Source: Centroberyx gerrardi
Lineage: Eukaryota; Chordata; Actinopteri; Beryciformes; Berycidae
Direction of reading: 5' to 3'
DNA: 64,000 nt
Assembly: GCF_048128805.1 (NCBI RefSeq)
Contig: NC_136013.1
Location: 4,946,602-5,010,601, forward strand
Shown: piece by piece, positions 26,601 to 38,600 of the stretch
How positions within the stretch are numbered: position 1 is the first letter of the stretch
How the letters are laid out: every line of letters begins with the position of its first letter
The notes under the pieces: generated by a model
Seen by the model: only the letters and a program-made list of their open reading frames with translations
Told to the model about the DNA's origin: nothing
Database searches by the model: none
Position numbers and translations under genes: made by a program

Positions 26601-29600
26601 CAAAATTATAATCGATTAATTTTCTGTCGATCGACTAATTGATTAATCGACTAATTGTTTCAGCACTAAATAATAATGATGATAATAAAAATGTTTTATC
26701 CATAACATGCTTTTCTCAAAAACAAAACACTACAAGGTTTTGAAAGCAAGAGTCCAAAAATACAAACAAGGTAAAAAAAAATATGAACAAGCTTTTATAT
26801 TAAGAGTTATTGGAGTTCGTGTATGAATGTGTCTTTCTTCTGAGGAGTGATTCACTCACCGATAGACGACCAGGACGGCGCCTGCCAAACATCATTGAGC
26901 TGCCAGTAGAGAGCGCCCATGGTGTGACCTTTGCCCTCGATGATCTCACTCCGACTTCGGCGGTAAAACTCTGTCTGAGTCTTCACACACTGTGCCTGCA
27001 TCACCTGGGCATCCAGTCCGCTCATTAATAATAATGGTATATTTATAAGCAGCTTTTAAAAGATTCATTTGAATCTGGCATTTCTGTATGGAGTTAGAAC
27101 AGTGACTTTAGTATTTGGCAATGAAAACAAAAAAGTTGGCATTGTATTTGGAATTGAAAACAAAATTGAAAAAAACAGGACATTGGCATTGAAAACAAAA
27201 AAAATTGAAAATTGAAAATAGTATTTATTGGAATTGAAAAAAAAAAAAACTCGCATTGAAAAAAATGTATTGAAAAATAAAACATTGGCATTGAAAAATA
27301 AAAGATTGGCATAGAAAACGAAGTGAATGTAACACAACCACTCATTTTTTGACCATGACCATTTTTTATCATTCAAAGTTTTTTGTTTTTTTTTACATTC
27401 AGTTCGTTTTTTATGCCAAGTTTAAATTTTTTGATGCCAATGTTTTATTTTCAATACATTTTTTTTCAATGCCAATGTTTTTTTTTTTCAGTTCAAGTTT
27501 TGTTTCCAATGCCAACGTCCTGTTTTTCAATGCCAAATTTGTTTTTTCAGTGCCAAATACTAAAGTCACTGTTCTAACTCCATATTTCTACTTTATTAGA
27601 TAGTATACAGTGAGGAGAGACAGGAAAACATACAGACAGTGAGCATCAGACATTAATTAAGGGAAGTGTGTGTGTTTCACCTGTGTGAGGTAGAGGGTGT
27701 CTGTGAATCTTTTCAGGGGATCGGAGGAGTTTGGCAGGTGGAAGTGTATCGCAGCCTGTTGCAGCATCTGCTGGTTCCCGTTGTCATGGTGTTGGCGATG
27801 GGAAGAGAAGTCACTGCTGTAGCTCCAGTCTTCTCTTATGGAAACCTGCAGCATCACAAGACCAACAGGGGAAACAAATCTTTATACCAAACAAACAAAC
27901 TACAATGTTCCTACACAATTACAATTTCACAATTCCATACTTTCATTTGATTTTCAGATTTTGGTGCTCAGTATGATCTACGCTGATACTCAACACCATA
28001 ATACTAATATATAACATAATACTAACACCTATCATATCACTCCATAGATGATTATTGTTCACACTGACAGATATCACAATGTGTGACAAGAAATGTGCAG
28101 TTGTATGCATGTCAGGACAGCAAAACAGTATTCTTCCATACTTTTCCAAACTTATCCAGACCTGGAAATGCCAAATCCTTTTTCCATACATTTCCAGACT
28201 TTCCAGATCTGTGTAGGAACCCAGAAGCTAGGGATTTTTATTGAGTTTTGTAGGTGTGATGGACACAACAAAATTGACTATATTTAGTTGCAATTCATCC
28301 ATGTCACTCAATTTTAGAGGAATGGTTTTAAATACCATATTAGGTTTTTCTCCAAGCATTCCAATCTACGATATTTGACCATGATGGCAACTTTGGTTCT
28401 TAATCAGATTAAAAAAAAACAAAAAACCTTGAAAGTGTTTGTCCACCCTTACACAGACACAACAGAGACAAAGTCATTACGTGTTTGAATTTCTTAAATA
28501 CATTTCCAAGAGGAGAGTGAGTACAAATCTAAAATGATCAAGAATAACAAAATACAGACGGAGGGCTGACTGGTTGCCCCAAGGCAGGAGGAACACCTGG
28601 ATGAGATTACCGGCTGCAGAGTGGAGAAGGAAGGCCAGGACTGGAAGCCGTACTCGGAGGCGAAGCGGGTTCGAGGAAACGTCCTCCAGTCCCAGCAGTC
28701 CAGGGTGTAGCTGTAGAAATGCGTGTCTCCATAGTAAGGACTGTAGGGGTTCGCTGCCACCCACCCCTCCTGCTCTGACTCAGCTCCGTTGGTCGGACTG
28801 GACACCAGGAACGGCCGACTCTGGTCCTCCTGAGGGAAGATATTATTATATTATCATCAAATCTGAGCCTTTTGTTCCTACTGTCTTTTTATAGATGCAG
28901 GGTTAGGGAGTAACAGTTTGCATATAATGGGATTATACAAGGAAGAGTACATTTTAAACCTGCAATAAGCGATATCAGACCTTATAACCAATCCTGAAAC
29001 TAGCATGTGCTATGTGGAGATTTCATTGAGACATAATTATATAAACCAATATCTACACAGCAGCAGCTGTGTTGCTGTTTTCACCTCTTTTCTAAAGCTT
29101 GTTGTCAAATTCAGCTCCTGAACAAAGCTCCTCCCGCTTCATTCAGCAGCTTTTCGTTTTTTAAAAACTAGCTTGGCTCCTCCCTCGCTGTTTAAAAGCA
29201 GCACTCACCCCCTCCCATCCCTGAAACTTTTCTCATAATGGTAGAATCAATGAAGCGAGCGAGTAAACTTGTTAAACTAGTAAACTTGCTACCGACCTCT
29301 TCACTTGTCATTGTGGGACACATAAACTTCCACCGGAGAAAGTTCTGGCAAAGCGAGACTCGTAACCACCGAGACTTCTCCATAGGTATGGTTAGCTTAG
29401 CTGTTAGCATTTCTGCACAGTGCTTTGCAATGTTTGTCCTTGGTAGGCCTCCGTAGTGCAGTGGGCGAGTAGCTTTGCTGTGAGCTTGTTTACAAATGCG
29501 TTGCAGTTTCTATCGCCTTCTAGTGGTCAGAAAATTTCGTTTATTGCAGCTTTAAAAAGGAACCTTGACAACTCTGCTTGGATGCGACATATGATTCATC

Positions 29601-32600
29601 ACTCACCTCTTGGACGATCGCCCTTATGTTGTTCACATACAGCGTCACGTAGTCCTTCAGGTAGGTGGGCTTCTGGGAAACGGGGATGCTGAACCAGTCT
29701 GTGGCCAAAGCAGCCTCATTCTCATTGTTCCCACTCCAGACCACGATGGAGGGGTGAGACTTCAGCCGCCTCACCTGGTGGAAAAACATGAAACAAAACT
29801 CATTTACATTGTCACATTGTCTGTATCATCACATTTACAGTTGGCGTGCAGCTAGTCAACTAGTCTCTTTAAGTGCTTGTTACAAAGCTATTGTTACCAT
29901 TTTGGAGCCTGTGAAGAGACAAATATCTAAAAGTCGACTTAGCTAATATCACGACAGGCTGAAAAAGTATAAAATAGATGTTTCGATTTGGTTAACTGAC
30001 AATCTAAAAATGTAATTCGGATAAAAATCTGAGAGTGTAATACCCCGCTTGCATGCTTTCTCCAAGTTTTTCCCCTATTTAGCCCTGTCTTTCCATGTGT
30101 ATCTAGAAAATGACACCTTCAAAAGCCTTCAGAATAAAAGCATGCAGCTCACCTGCTGGATAACCTCCTCTCTCACTGTCTGTATGAAGTCATCCTCCGT
30201 GGGATACATGGCACAGGCAAACATAAAGTCCTGCCAAATCTAAGGACAGATATTTAAACATGTTAGCATCTATCTGTTCTGAAATATGCCTGTAATTCAA
30301 AGCGTTATGCAATCAAAATCCCACAGAAATATAACAATATGTAACAGAAATGGTGGGGATAGTTTTAGCTTTGGGGATAGTTTTAGCTTTGGCTCCATAT
30401 TGTCCCTTTTGTGGATAAAGTTATATTTTATCATAATTAAAACATAGCATTTTTAAACAACAATATATCACTGTCAACTGAATTACCTTGGTATAATTAC
30501 TGTAAACAGCCTCTATCTCACACCAGTGGTATTATTAGTGCTTATGTTTCTCAAAATTAAGACCACATTTCCCATAAACCCTGTTGCTTCCCCCCCCCCC
30601 CCCCCCCCCGTAGTAGTAAGTCTATATTCGTATCACTGAGGGCCGACAGTAGTTACCATGATTCCCATCTCATCACAGATGCTGTAGAAGAGCTCCTGCT
30701 CGTACACGCCTCCTCCCCACACTCTGAGGGCGTTCATATTTGCATCCACAGCAGACTGCAACAAGTTCCTCAACCTGCAGGACACACAAGAGCCGGTCAG
30801 CCTCAGCAGTATACATTCATAATAGGGACGCATGATATATCAGCAGACTATCAGCTTTAAAAAGCGATATCGGTACCCATATTATTTTTACTACCAATAT
30901 TTAGCCGATTGTGGCATTTTTGTGACCTTTTTTCTCGGAGTGACGAGAGAGTCACTGAATACAACTGTCAAATTAGCAACATAATAAAACTAACATGCTT
31001 AAAAAACACTTAATTATCTTAAGATAGGCATGTCTGAAAATTTTAACCTGTTTTGCACCTGCATTTGTACCAAGATCCTTACAAAAATGCATACTGGTAT
31101 CGGGCCAATATAGGTGGGAAAACATCGGATATCGTTATCACCCTAAAAAAAAAACATATCGGTGCATCCCTAATTCATAACTGAAACAAATGTGACTCAG
31201 AAGGGACTCAAAGAGGTGAAACAAGAGCAGGGTTCATGATCCAGTTGGATGCTGTGATAATGCTATACAAAGAGGAAAAACCGTTTCTGGAAATATTGTA
31301 TTAGTTAGTTGACTGACGCGGGAAAAAACTCATATGTTTTTCTCACACAGCAGGAGCGACTTGGTCCTGGAAGGAGTGGGCTGGGATCCAGTTGGAGCCT
31401 TTGAGGAAAACTGGTTTGCCGTTGATGCGGAAATAGAAGCTCAGACCTGGAGACCCAACGACTGGCTCCTGGACGAGTTCCACCGTGCGAAAATACACCT
31501 GCAGAACAGATGTTCATAAACATTCAGCTGCACTGAGAGTGAAGCACTTAAAGCTGCACTAGGCAACTTCACATGTTGGAATTTAAACTTCAATACTACA
31601 GAATTTCATTTGGGCAAATAGGGCGAATATACAGGGTCTCTATTAGAGGGGATGGGACGCTCTCAGTTCTCAGTTGCATTCTCTGTTGTATTTTTACATA
31701 AAATTCTTGCCTAGTGCAGCTTTAATGTGAAATATTTCTGAGATACTGTATATATCAATATTTTGTAACGACTGCCTGTTAGTTTTAAGTATATTCTGAT
31801 ATCCTTTTTGATGTGAAATTTAGCAGCTTGGGATGAAAGAGAAATTTCAGAAAAGTCTCTGAAGCATGTAACCTCTTCTCATGTTTTGACACTGAAGAGG
31901 TGGGGAGCTGTGGAGCGATTTAGGAATTTAAGCTCACTCTACTGTTGCACTTGCTGTACGTCACCCTGGATCAGTGTGTCAGCTAAATGCCTAGAGGGAA
32001 TATGAATGGAATGAAAGTGTAGATGGCTAGCGAGCTCCTACCTTGGAGTCTGCACTCAGGGTCAAAGGTCCATCCAGAAAGCCTCTGACAGTGAGCTGGT
32101 AGGAGGGCTGGTCACCGTGTCCACTGGGCCACCACAGCTTCACCTGGCTGCTCTGGGGAAATAAAAAAAAACACTCAAAGCTAAATATTTACTCAAAGCG
32201 GCACTGAAAACTGATTTTTAACTAGACAACAAAACTCTGAGATATTAAAGAGATCAACGCTGTCAAAACCCACGTATTTACCAGGGAGAGTCCCTTATTT
32301 TTAGATTTAATAACATTTTGATCCTTTTTGAAACGTTTTAGTAAGGCTACTGGTTGCACACATCTGATGCAGAAATACATAATTCATCAAGAAGAAACAT
32401 TTTGTGCTGGTGGACATTCCTTTCCAACTTCAAAATGGAAAACCTCTCATTTTCACTCTCTTCATCAGTACCGTGTTGATGTGCAGGGTGAAGGCGTTCT
32501 TGGTCTTTCCTGGGAGAAAGCGGGCCTGCAGCGTCTGTTCGGACAGCAGCTCCGGTACGGACAGCGTGACTCGCCCGTTTGTTTCCCGAACGGCATCAAC

Positions 32601-35600
32601 GAGCAGTTCGACCTGGACGCTCCACTGAGAGAGGGAGGAGTCTGGACACACACATGATATAGATTTAGACCATCATGGGGCACTGAAACTCTCCATTGAA
32701 AGCCATACTAATGCTTTTTTAGGTGGGTTCAGCTCGTTAAGGCAGGGTGAGGCAGAGTTTCACTGCAGGTTTTACAGTGACTGTTGAGTAAAATCCTCCC
32801 ACACCACACTGCAATGATTTCTCTGACTGGTCAATACTCCAATTTTTACTAAAAAACCAATATCGGCCCCATATATTGGGTTTGGCAAAGCAATACATCA
32901 GTCTGACACTAGCTGTGGTTTATCTTTTGTTGCTTCTGTCCTTACTTTACTATGGTTTACTAATGAAGGCCAACAAAGAGTTCAAATCTGACAGTCTGTT
33001 CACTCGCTTCATATTAATCACCGAGCAAAATCTATCATAAACTGCAGATGAGTGAACGGCCCAAAAAGTACCAACTTGCTGACTTTATATAGAAAGTTTT
33101 CATTTCACACACTCCCATTTGATAAGATTTTGTCCCATAGTGCAGTGGTTCTCAATGTGGGGTCCGGGGACCACCAGGGGTCCATGAGGGGGTTCCAGGG
33201 GGTCCCCAGCAAATTGATGAATTGTTAAATTTCAGCATTATTTTATTTATAAGAAGTTAACACAATTAGAGAATGTAGAAGAATGACTCTTGTGTAAATT
33301 AATTTGAGTCCAGGGATTGTGATTGTGATTATTGCATGTTGTGGGGGGGGGGGGCAATGGTCCAGGGTTCAAGTTATAGTGCAGGTTATGGGTGAGGGGC
33401 TGCATCACGATAAGCACTAATTAAATAAACATGCAGCTAAACTCTTTTTTTTATTTATTTCTTTACAGTACATTCTCTTTCTGAACCGTACCAACTTAAG
33501 CCCAACCAATTCAGAAGAACCACAATACTCTTTCCAAACACTCACTACTAACTGGAATTATCTTAAATCACATTACACTTCTTGTAATTAAACCCAGAAA
33601 ATATACTTTTTACACTTAACTGAAGCTAGCCACATTAAAAAATTAAATCTAAAACACACAGCATCTTTGACAGTCCAGTCAATCAAGTTGGAACTTGGAA
33701 CCTCACTAACTTCATACAGTGTGGTGTCACAATGAGAACAGTGAAAGCTCTATGATGTTACAATTCCAAGTGCAGCAGCCCACAGAGGCATTTCACTTTT
33801 TGGCGCGATGGAGGCGATACACAAAAGAAAACGAGACAAGAGGAATAATTACATGGAGGTACAGCAGAACACAGAGCCGGAGGATGCCCAGGTAGGCTCC
33901 GCCCACAGCACATCAAGGCAGACCTACCTGGAATTCCCTGTGGAGAGGAAGACTGGGCTCCTGAACCCAGTCTCCAGCAGCGAGGAACATCTGCTGTTGA
34001 TAGAGGCAGAACAACATTTGAAGCTGGTTCTGGGCCTGGACTCTTCTGCCCAGATGCAGGAACAGACCCAGACCCGGCAGAAATGGAGCAGGCAAGAATA
34101 TCAGACGATGAGAGAGGCAGACGAATATGTTAGGAAGATTCTGGACCTGGACTCTTCTGACCAGAACCAGTTCCAGTTCATGTTCCTGGGCCTGGCCGAA
34201 CAGGCTCAGGCCCAGGGACTGGTCGAGAAGAAATGGAGCACCCAGGAACATCTGATGATGATAGAGGCAGAAGAACACTTCAAGCTGGTTCTGGGCCTGG
34301 ACTCTTCCGCTGAGAAGCAGGAACAGACCCAGACCCAGAGGAAATGGACCAGCCAGGAATATCAGATGATGAGGGAGGCAGATGAACATCTTAAGGAGAT
34401 TCTGTACGTGGACTCTTCTGCCCAGAACCAGGTCCAGTTCATGTTCCTGGGCCTGGCCGAACAGGTTCAGGCCCAGGAACAGGCCCAGGAAAAGGCCAAG
34501 GAAAAGGTCCAGGACCAGGAACAGAACCAGGAAAAGGCCCAGGAAAAGGTCCAGGTCCAGGGAAAGGCCAAGGAAAAGGCCCAGGAAAAGGTCCAGGTCC
34601 ATGAACAGGCCCAGGAAAAGGCCCAGGACCAGGAACAGAACCAGGAAAAGGCCCAGGAAAAGGCCCAGGAAAAGGTCCAGGTCCAGGGAATGGCCAAGGA
34701 AAAGGCCATGGAAAAGGCCCAGGACCAGGAACAGAACCAGGAAAAGGCCCAGGAAAAGGTCCAGGTCCAGGAAAAGGCCCAGGAAAAGGCCATGGAAAAG
34801 GCCCAGGAACAGGTCCAGGAAAAGGCCCAGGAAAAGGCCCAGGAAAAGGCCATGGAAAAGGCCCAGGAACAGGTCCAGGAAAAGGCCCAGGAAAGGGCCC
34901 AGGAACAGGCCCAGGAAAAGGTGCAGGAAAAGGCCAAGGAAAAGGCCCAGGACCAGGAACAGGCCCAAGAAAAGGCCAAGGAAAAGGTCCAAGTCCAGGC
35001 CCAGGTCCATTCCCATGAACAGGCGCAGGAAAAGGCCAAGGAAAAGGCCCAGGACCAGGAACAGACCCAGGAAAAGGCCCAGGAACAGGCCCAGGAAAAG
35101 GCCCAGGAACAGGCCCAGGAAAAGGCCAAGGAAAAGGTCCAGGTCCAGGCCCAGGTCCATGGCCATGAACAGGCCCAGGAAAAGGCCAAGGAAAAGGCCC
35201 AGGACCAGGAACAGAACCAGGAAAAGGCCCAGGAAAAGGTCCAGGTCCAGGCCCAGGAAAAGGTCCAGGTCCAGGCCAAGGAAAAGGTCCAGGTCCAGGG
35301 AAAGGCCAAGGAAAAGGCCCAGGAACAGGTCCAGGAAAAGGCCAAGGACCAGGACCAGGAACAGGCCAAGGAAAAGGCCCAGGAACAGGCCCAGGAAAAG
35401 GCCAAGGAAAAGGTCCAGGTCCAGGCCCAGATCCATGCCCATGAACAGGCCCAGGAAAGGGCCCAGGAACAGGCCCAGGAAAAGGCCAAGGAAAAGGCCC
35501 AGGACCAGGAACAGGCCCAAGAAAAGGCCAAGGAAAAGGTCCAAGTCCAGGCCCAGGTCCATTCCCATGAACAGGCCCAGGAAAAGGCCCAGGAACAGGC

Positions 35601-38600
35601 CCAGGAAAAGGCCAAGGAAAAGGTCCAGGTCCAGGCCCAGGTCCATGGCCATGAACAGGCCCAGGAAAAGGCCAAGGAAAAGGCCCAGGACCAGGAACAG
35701 AACCAGGAAAAGGCCCAGGAAAAGGTCCAGGTCCAGGCCCAGGAAAAGGTCCAGGTCCAGGCCAAGGAAAAGGTCCAGGTCCAGGGAAAGGCCAAGGAAA
35801 AGGCCCAGGAACAGGTCCAGGAAAAGGCCAAGGACCAGGACCAGGAACAGGCCAAGGAAAAGGCCCAGGAACAGGCCCAGGAAAAGGCCAAGGAAAAGGT
35901 CCAGGTCCAGGCCCAGATCCATGCCCATGAACAGGCCCAGGAAAGGGCCCAGGAACAGGCCCAGGAAAAGGCCAAGGAAAAGGTCCAGGTCCAGGCCGAG
36001 GTCCATGCCCATGAACAGGCCCAGGAAAAGGTCACAGAACAGGCCCAAGTCCAGGCCCAGGAAAAGGCCCAGGATGAAGAAACCAGAATCACGGCCGCGA
36101 AGAAAAAGAAGAAGAAGCGTAGCTTGCTGCGTAGACTCGCTGATGCCCTTACTCCGAAACGCAAGGAGAAAAAGAAGAAGAACAAGGAGGACAAGATGGA
36201 GCCAAGTTCCAACTTAGACTCCAACAAATCCTCCAATACTTCAATGTGAGCACATTGACACCTGTGCTCACACACACATACACGCACACACCCAACCCCC
36301 CTCCATCCATTTTCAACCACCCCCTTACATCCCCCAAATTCCCACAAACCCCTTGCGTTGTATTTTTCTTCAATAAAAGATATCAATAATGATATCGAAA
36401 ATAATGTGCTGCCTGTATAGTTTTATTTCTGTAGAGATTTGCAAGTTCCACTTCAATAGTGTATGCGTAACTAGATTCACTATCAATTGTTTGTGTGGTT
36501 TTTCTATTTAAATGCTGTTAAAAAGAGGGCCTTGTCTTCTCTCCTAAACAATCAAACTCAGAAATGGAAGTGGAGCTTCCATGTTACGCTACATTTATCT
36601 CATCCTACTCATATAATGCAGCTCTAAAAGAAGTCTTAATATATTGCTGAGGTTTGATATAGATGGGTATATTAACTTTGCAATAGGGGGGGTGACATTC
36701 GATGTGACTCTAACACATAACCCTAACCGCCCATAATTACAACCAATAGAAAATAATGAGAAAAAACAGGAACAAAACTTAAATTCTTAAATTGTCAACA
36801 TTATAAGCAACCAAATACTAAGGTTAAGGAAAGAGGTGTTTATTAAAGAGCAGACCTGAGTCAAATAGTATTTTCAAATATTTCCCACGTTGGTTTTAAT
36901 CTGTGTTGGGTGCCAGATGGGTGGGGTTTAACATGTCAGGACAGTTCAGACAGTGTCAGCCATCAACTGAGCTGTCCATCACAGATGCCAAAGTGACTTT
37001 TGAATACTTTCCTACAGTAGTCACAACTTTCTGGCAGTCATCCTGTGGAAGCCCCGCCCCTCTGGCACCTCAGCAGGCTTCAGCAAACAATGACCAGTAA
37101 GAACCAAAGGTGACTTTTAAAGGCAACCCCATTTGTTTAGCTATTGCATCTTGTATAATTGCCTTTATCAGGGTGCACCGAGCAACAGCCAAATAAATAA
37201 AGACTTCTTGATAGTTTCAGAGTACACACTTCAAGCCAAAGCAACATTCCTTTTCTTTTTCTATTTTTAAACTAAGGAAAGTTTTTGAAAATACTATTTG
37301 ACCCAGCTCCGGTAGAGAGAGAAATATAATAAGAGTGATGGTAATAACAAAGTGAGACGTACTGTAGAGAGGAACAGAGGAAACCTGGAAGAGCTGCAGC
37401 ACATCAAACGCCTCCAGCCGAACTCCCTTCCACAGCCCCATGGTGGGGAAAGAAGGCCCCCAGTCCCAGCTGAACGAGCTTTGTTCCTACACCAAAACAG
37501 AGTTATTAATTCATATTTATATGTAGAGTGAAGTGTATGGTCTACTGTCTATCATGTGTCTTTAACTGTCCTCTTTGCGCTATTGTCTGTGTGTTTCAGC
37601 ATGCACTGTGTAACTGTCAATATGTCTTTAACATCAGGATACGTTACATATTTATTATATCCAGTTTTTTAATCTGGATTAGAATTATACAGTTTTTCAA
37701 ATCTGCTTGTTTGCAATCTAGGATTTGACTGATCTTGCTGATTTTGAGCCAGTTCCAAAAACATCATCAGATAGGATTAATCTGATCCAGATGCCACAAG
37801 AGTAAACTAGATGAAAAAGTGTAATAGACAGTTTGTACAGATTGTGTGTTGCTTTTGTTCATTTATCTGCAGAAGTATACAATGCATAAGAACTGAAAGA
37901 GAAAATTCAAAACCTCATTGAATAGCAAAAATCGTTCAATAATTAACTATATAACTTAACTGAAATAACTAACCCATTTCTGCAAAGTCTGTTTTCATTC
38001 ATTAACTCAAGGACTCTTTTAAAAATAAAGGTTCACAAGAGCGTCTCTTTTGTCCGCCCAGCTGGTCCATCCTGCTGCAGCTTGACTGAAGGCAGAATTG
38101 GATCCAAATCCCAATCTGAATTATCCGAATCTCAGTTATCAGTTTTGAAAAACCCAATTTTCAGATTTAATGCAATCCGATTGCTGAAATCCTATCAGAA
38201 AGGTTTGGGAAAAACTGAACCCTGGTGAATAAAACGGATCTGATTCTGACTCGGACAGTTCAGGCGTCCAGAGGCAACCCTCTAAAAACCAAAGCACTCA
38301 CTTTCCTGATGAAGTTGACATGACACTCCCCCTTCTGAACCTCTGGGGGGCATTCGGGGGGAACTCTGTAGGCAGAGTGGGCTTTCCTCCGGTCAGAGGC
38401 GTAAAGCACAGGAGACAGGAAGCTAACTCTCAGCACATTCTCCCCTTCCTTCAGCAAGTCTGTGACGGGGAAGTCCTGCACACCAGGAAGAGCAGCCATT
38501 TTAAAGAAACATGCACAAATGACACTCCAATGTAGGGCTGGGCGATCAATATCACAATATATCGATATATATCGCGATATGGCTCTCGTATGCAAAATCA

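Noticed and set aside
33889-33900. Donor-like CAG|GTAGGC after codon 28 of the nested ORF
   Set aside because: Not used for the main call because the frame stays open without splicing for 785 more codons and no acceptor partner is evident.
33913-36048. Minus-strand 711-codon ORF rich in Leu, Phe and Gly over the repeat array
   Set aside because: It is the shadow of the 12-bp array, whose unit is divisible by three. It has no unique ends of its own and the start context is poor.
34382-36217. Plus-strand 611-codon Arg/Pro-rich ORF in the second frame
   Set aside because: It starts within the N-terminal modules of the 813-codon frame and lacks a separate start context. The first frame alone has organised modules at its N-terminus.
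34467-36386. Minus-strand 639-codon ORF rich in Ser, Trp and Ala
   Set aside because: Another shadow frame of the same array; its composition follows from the repeat.
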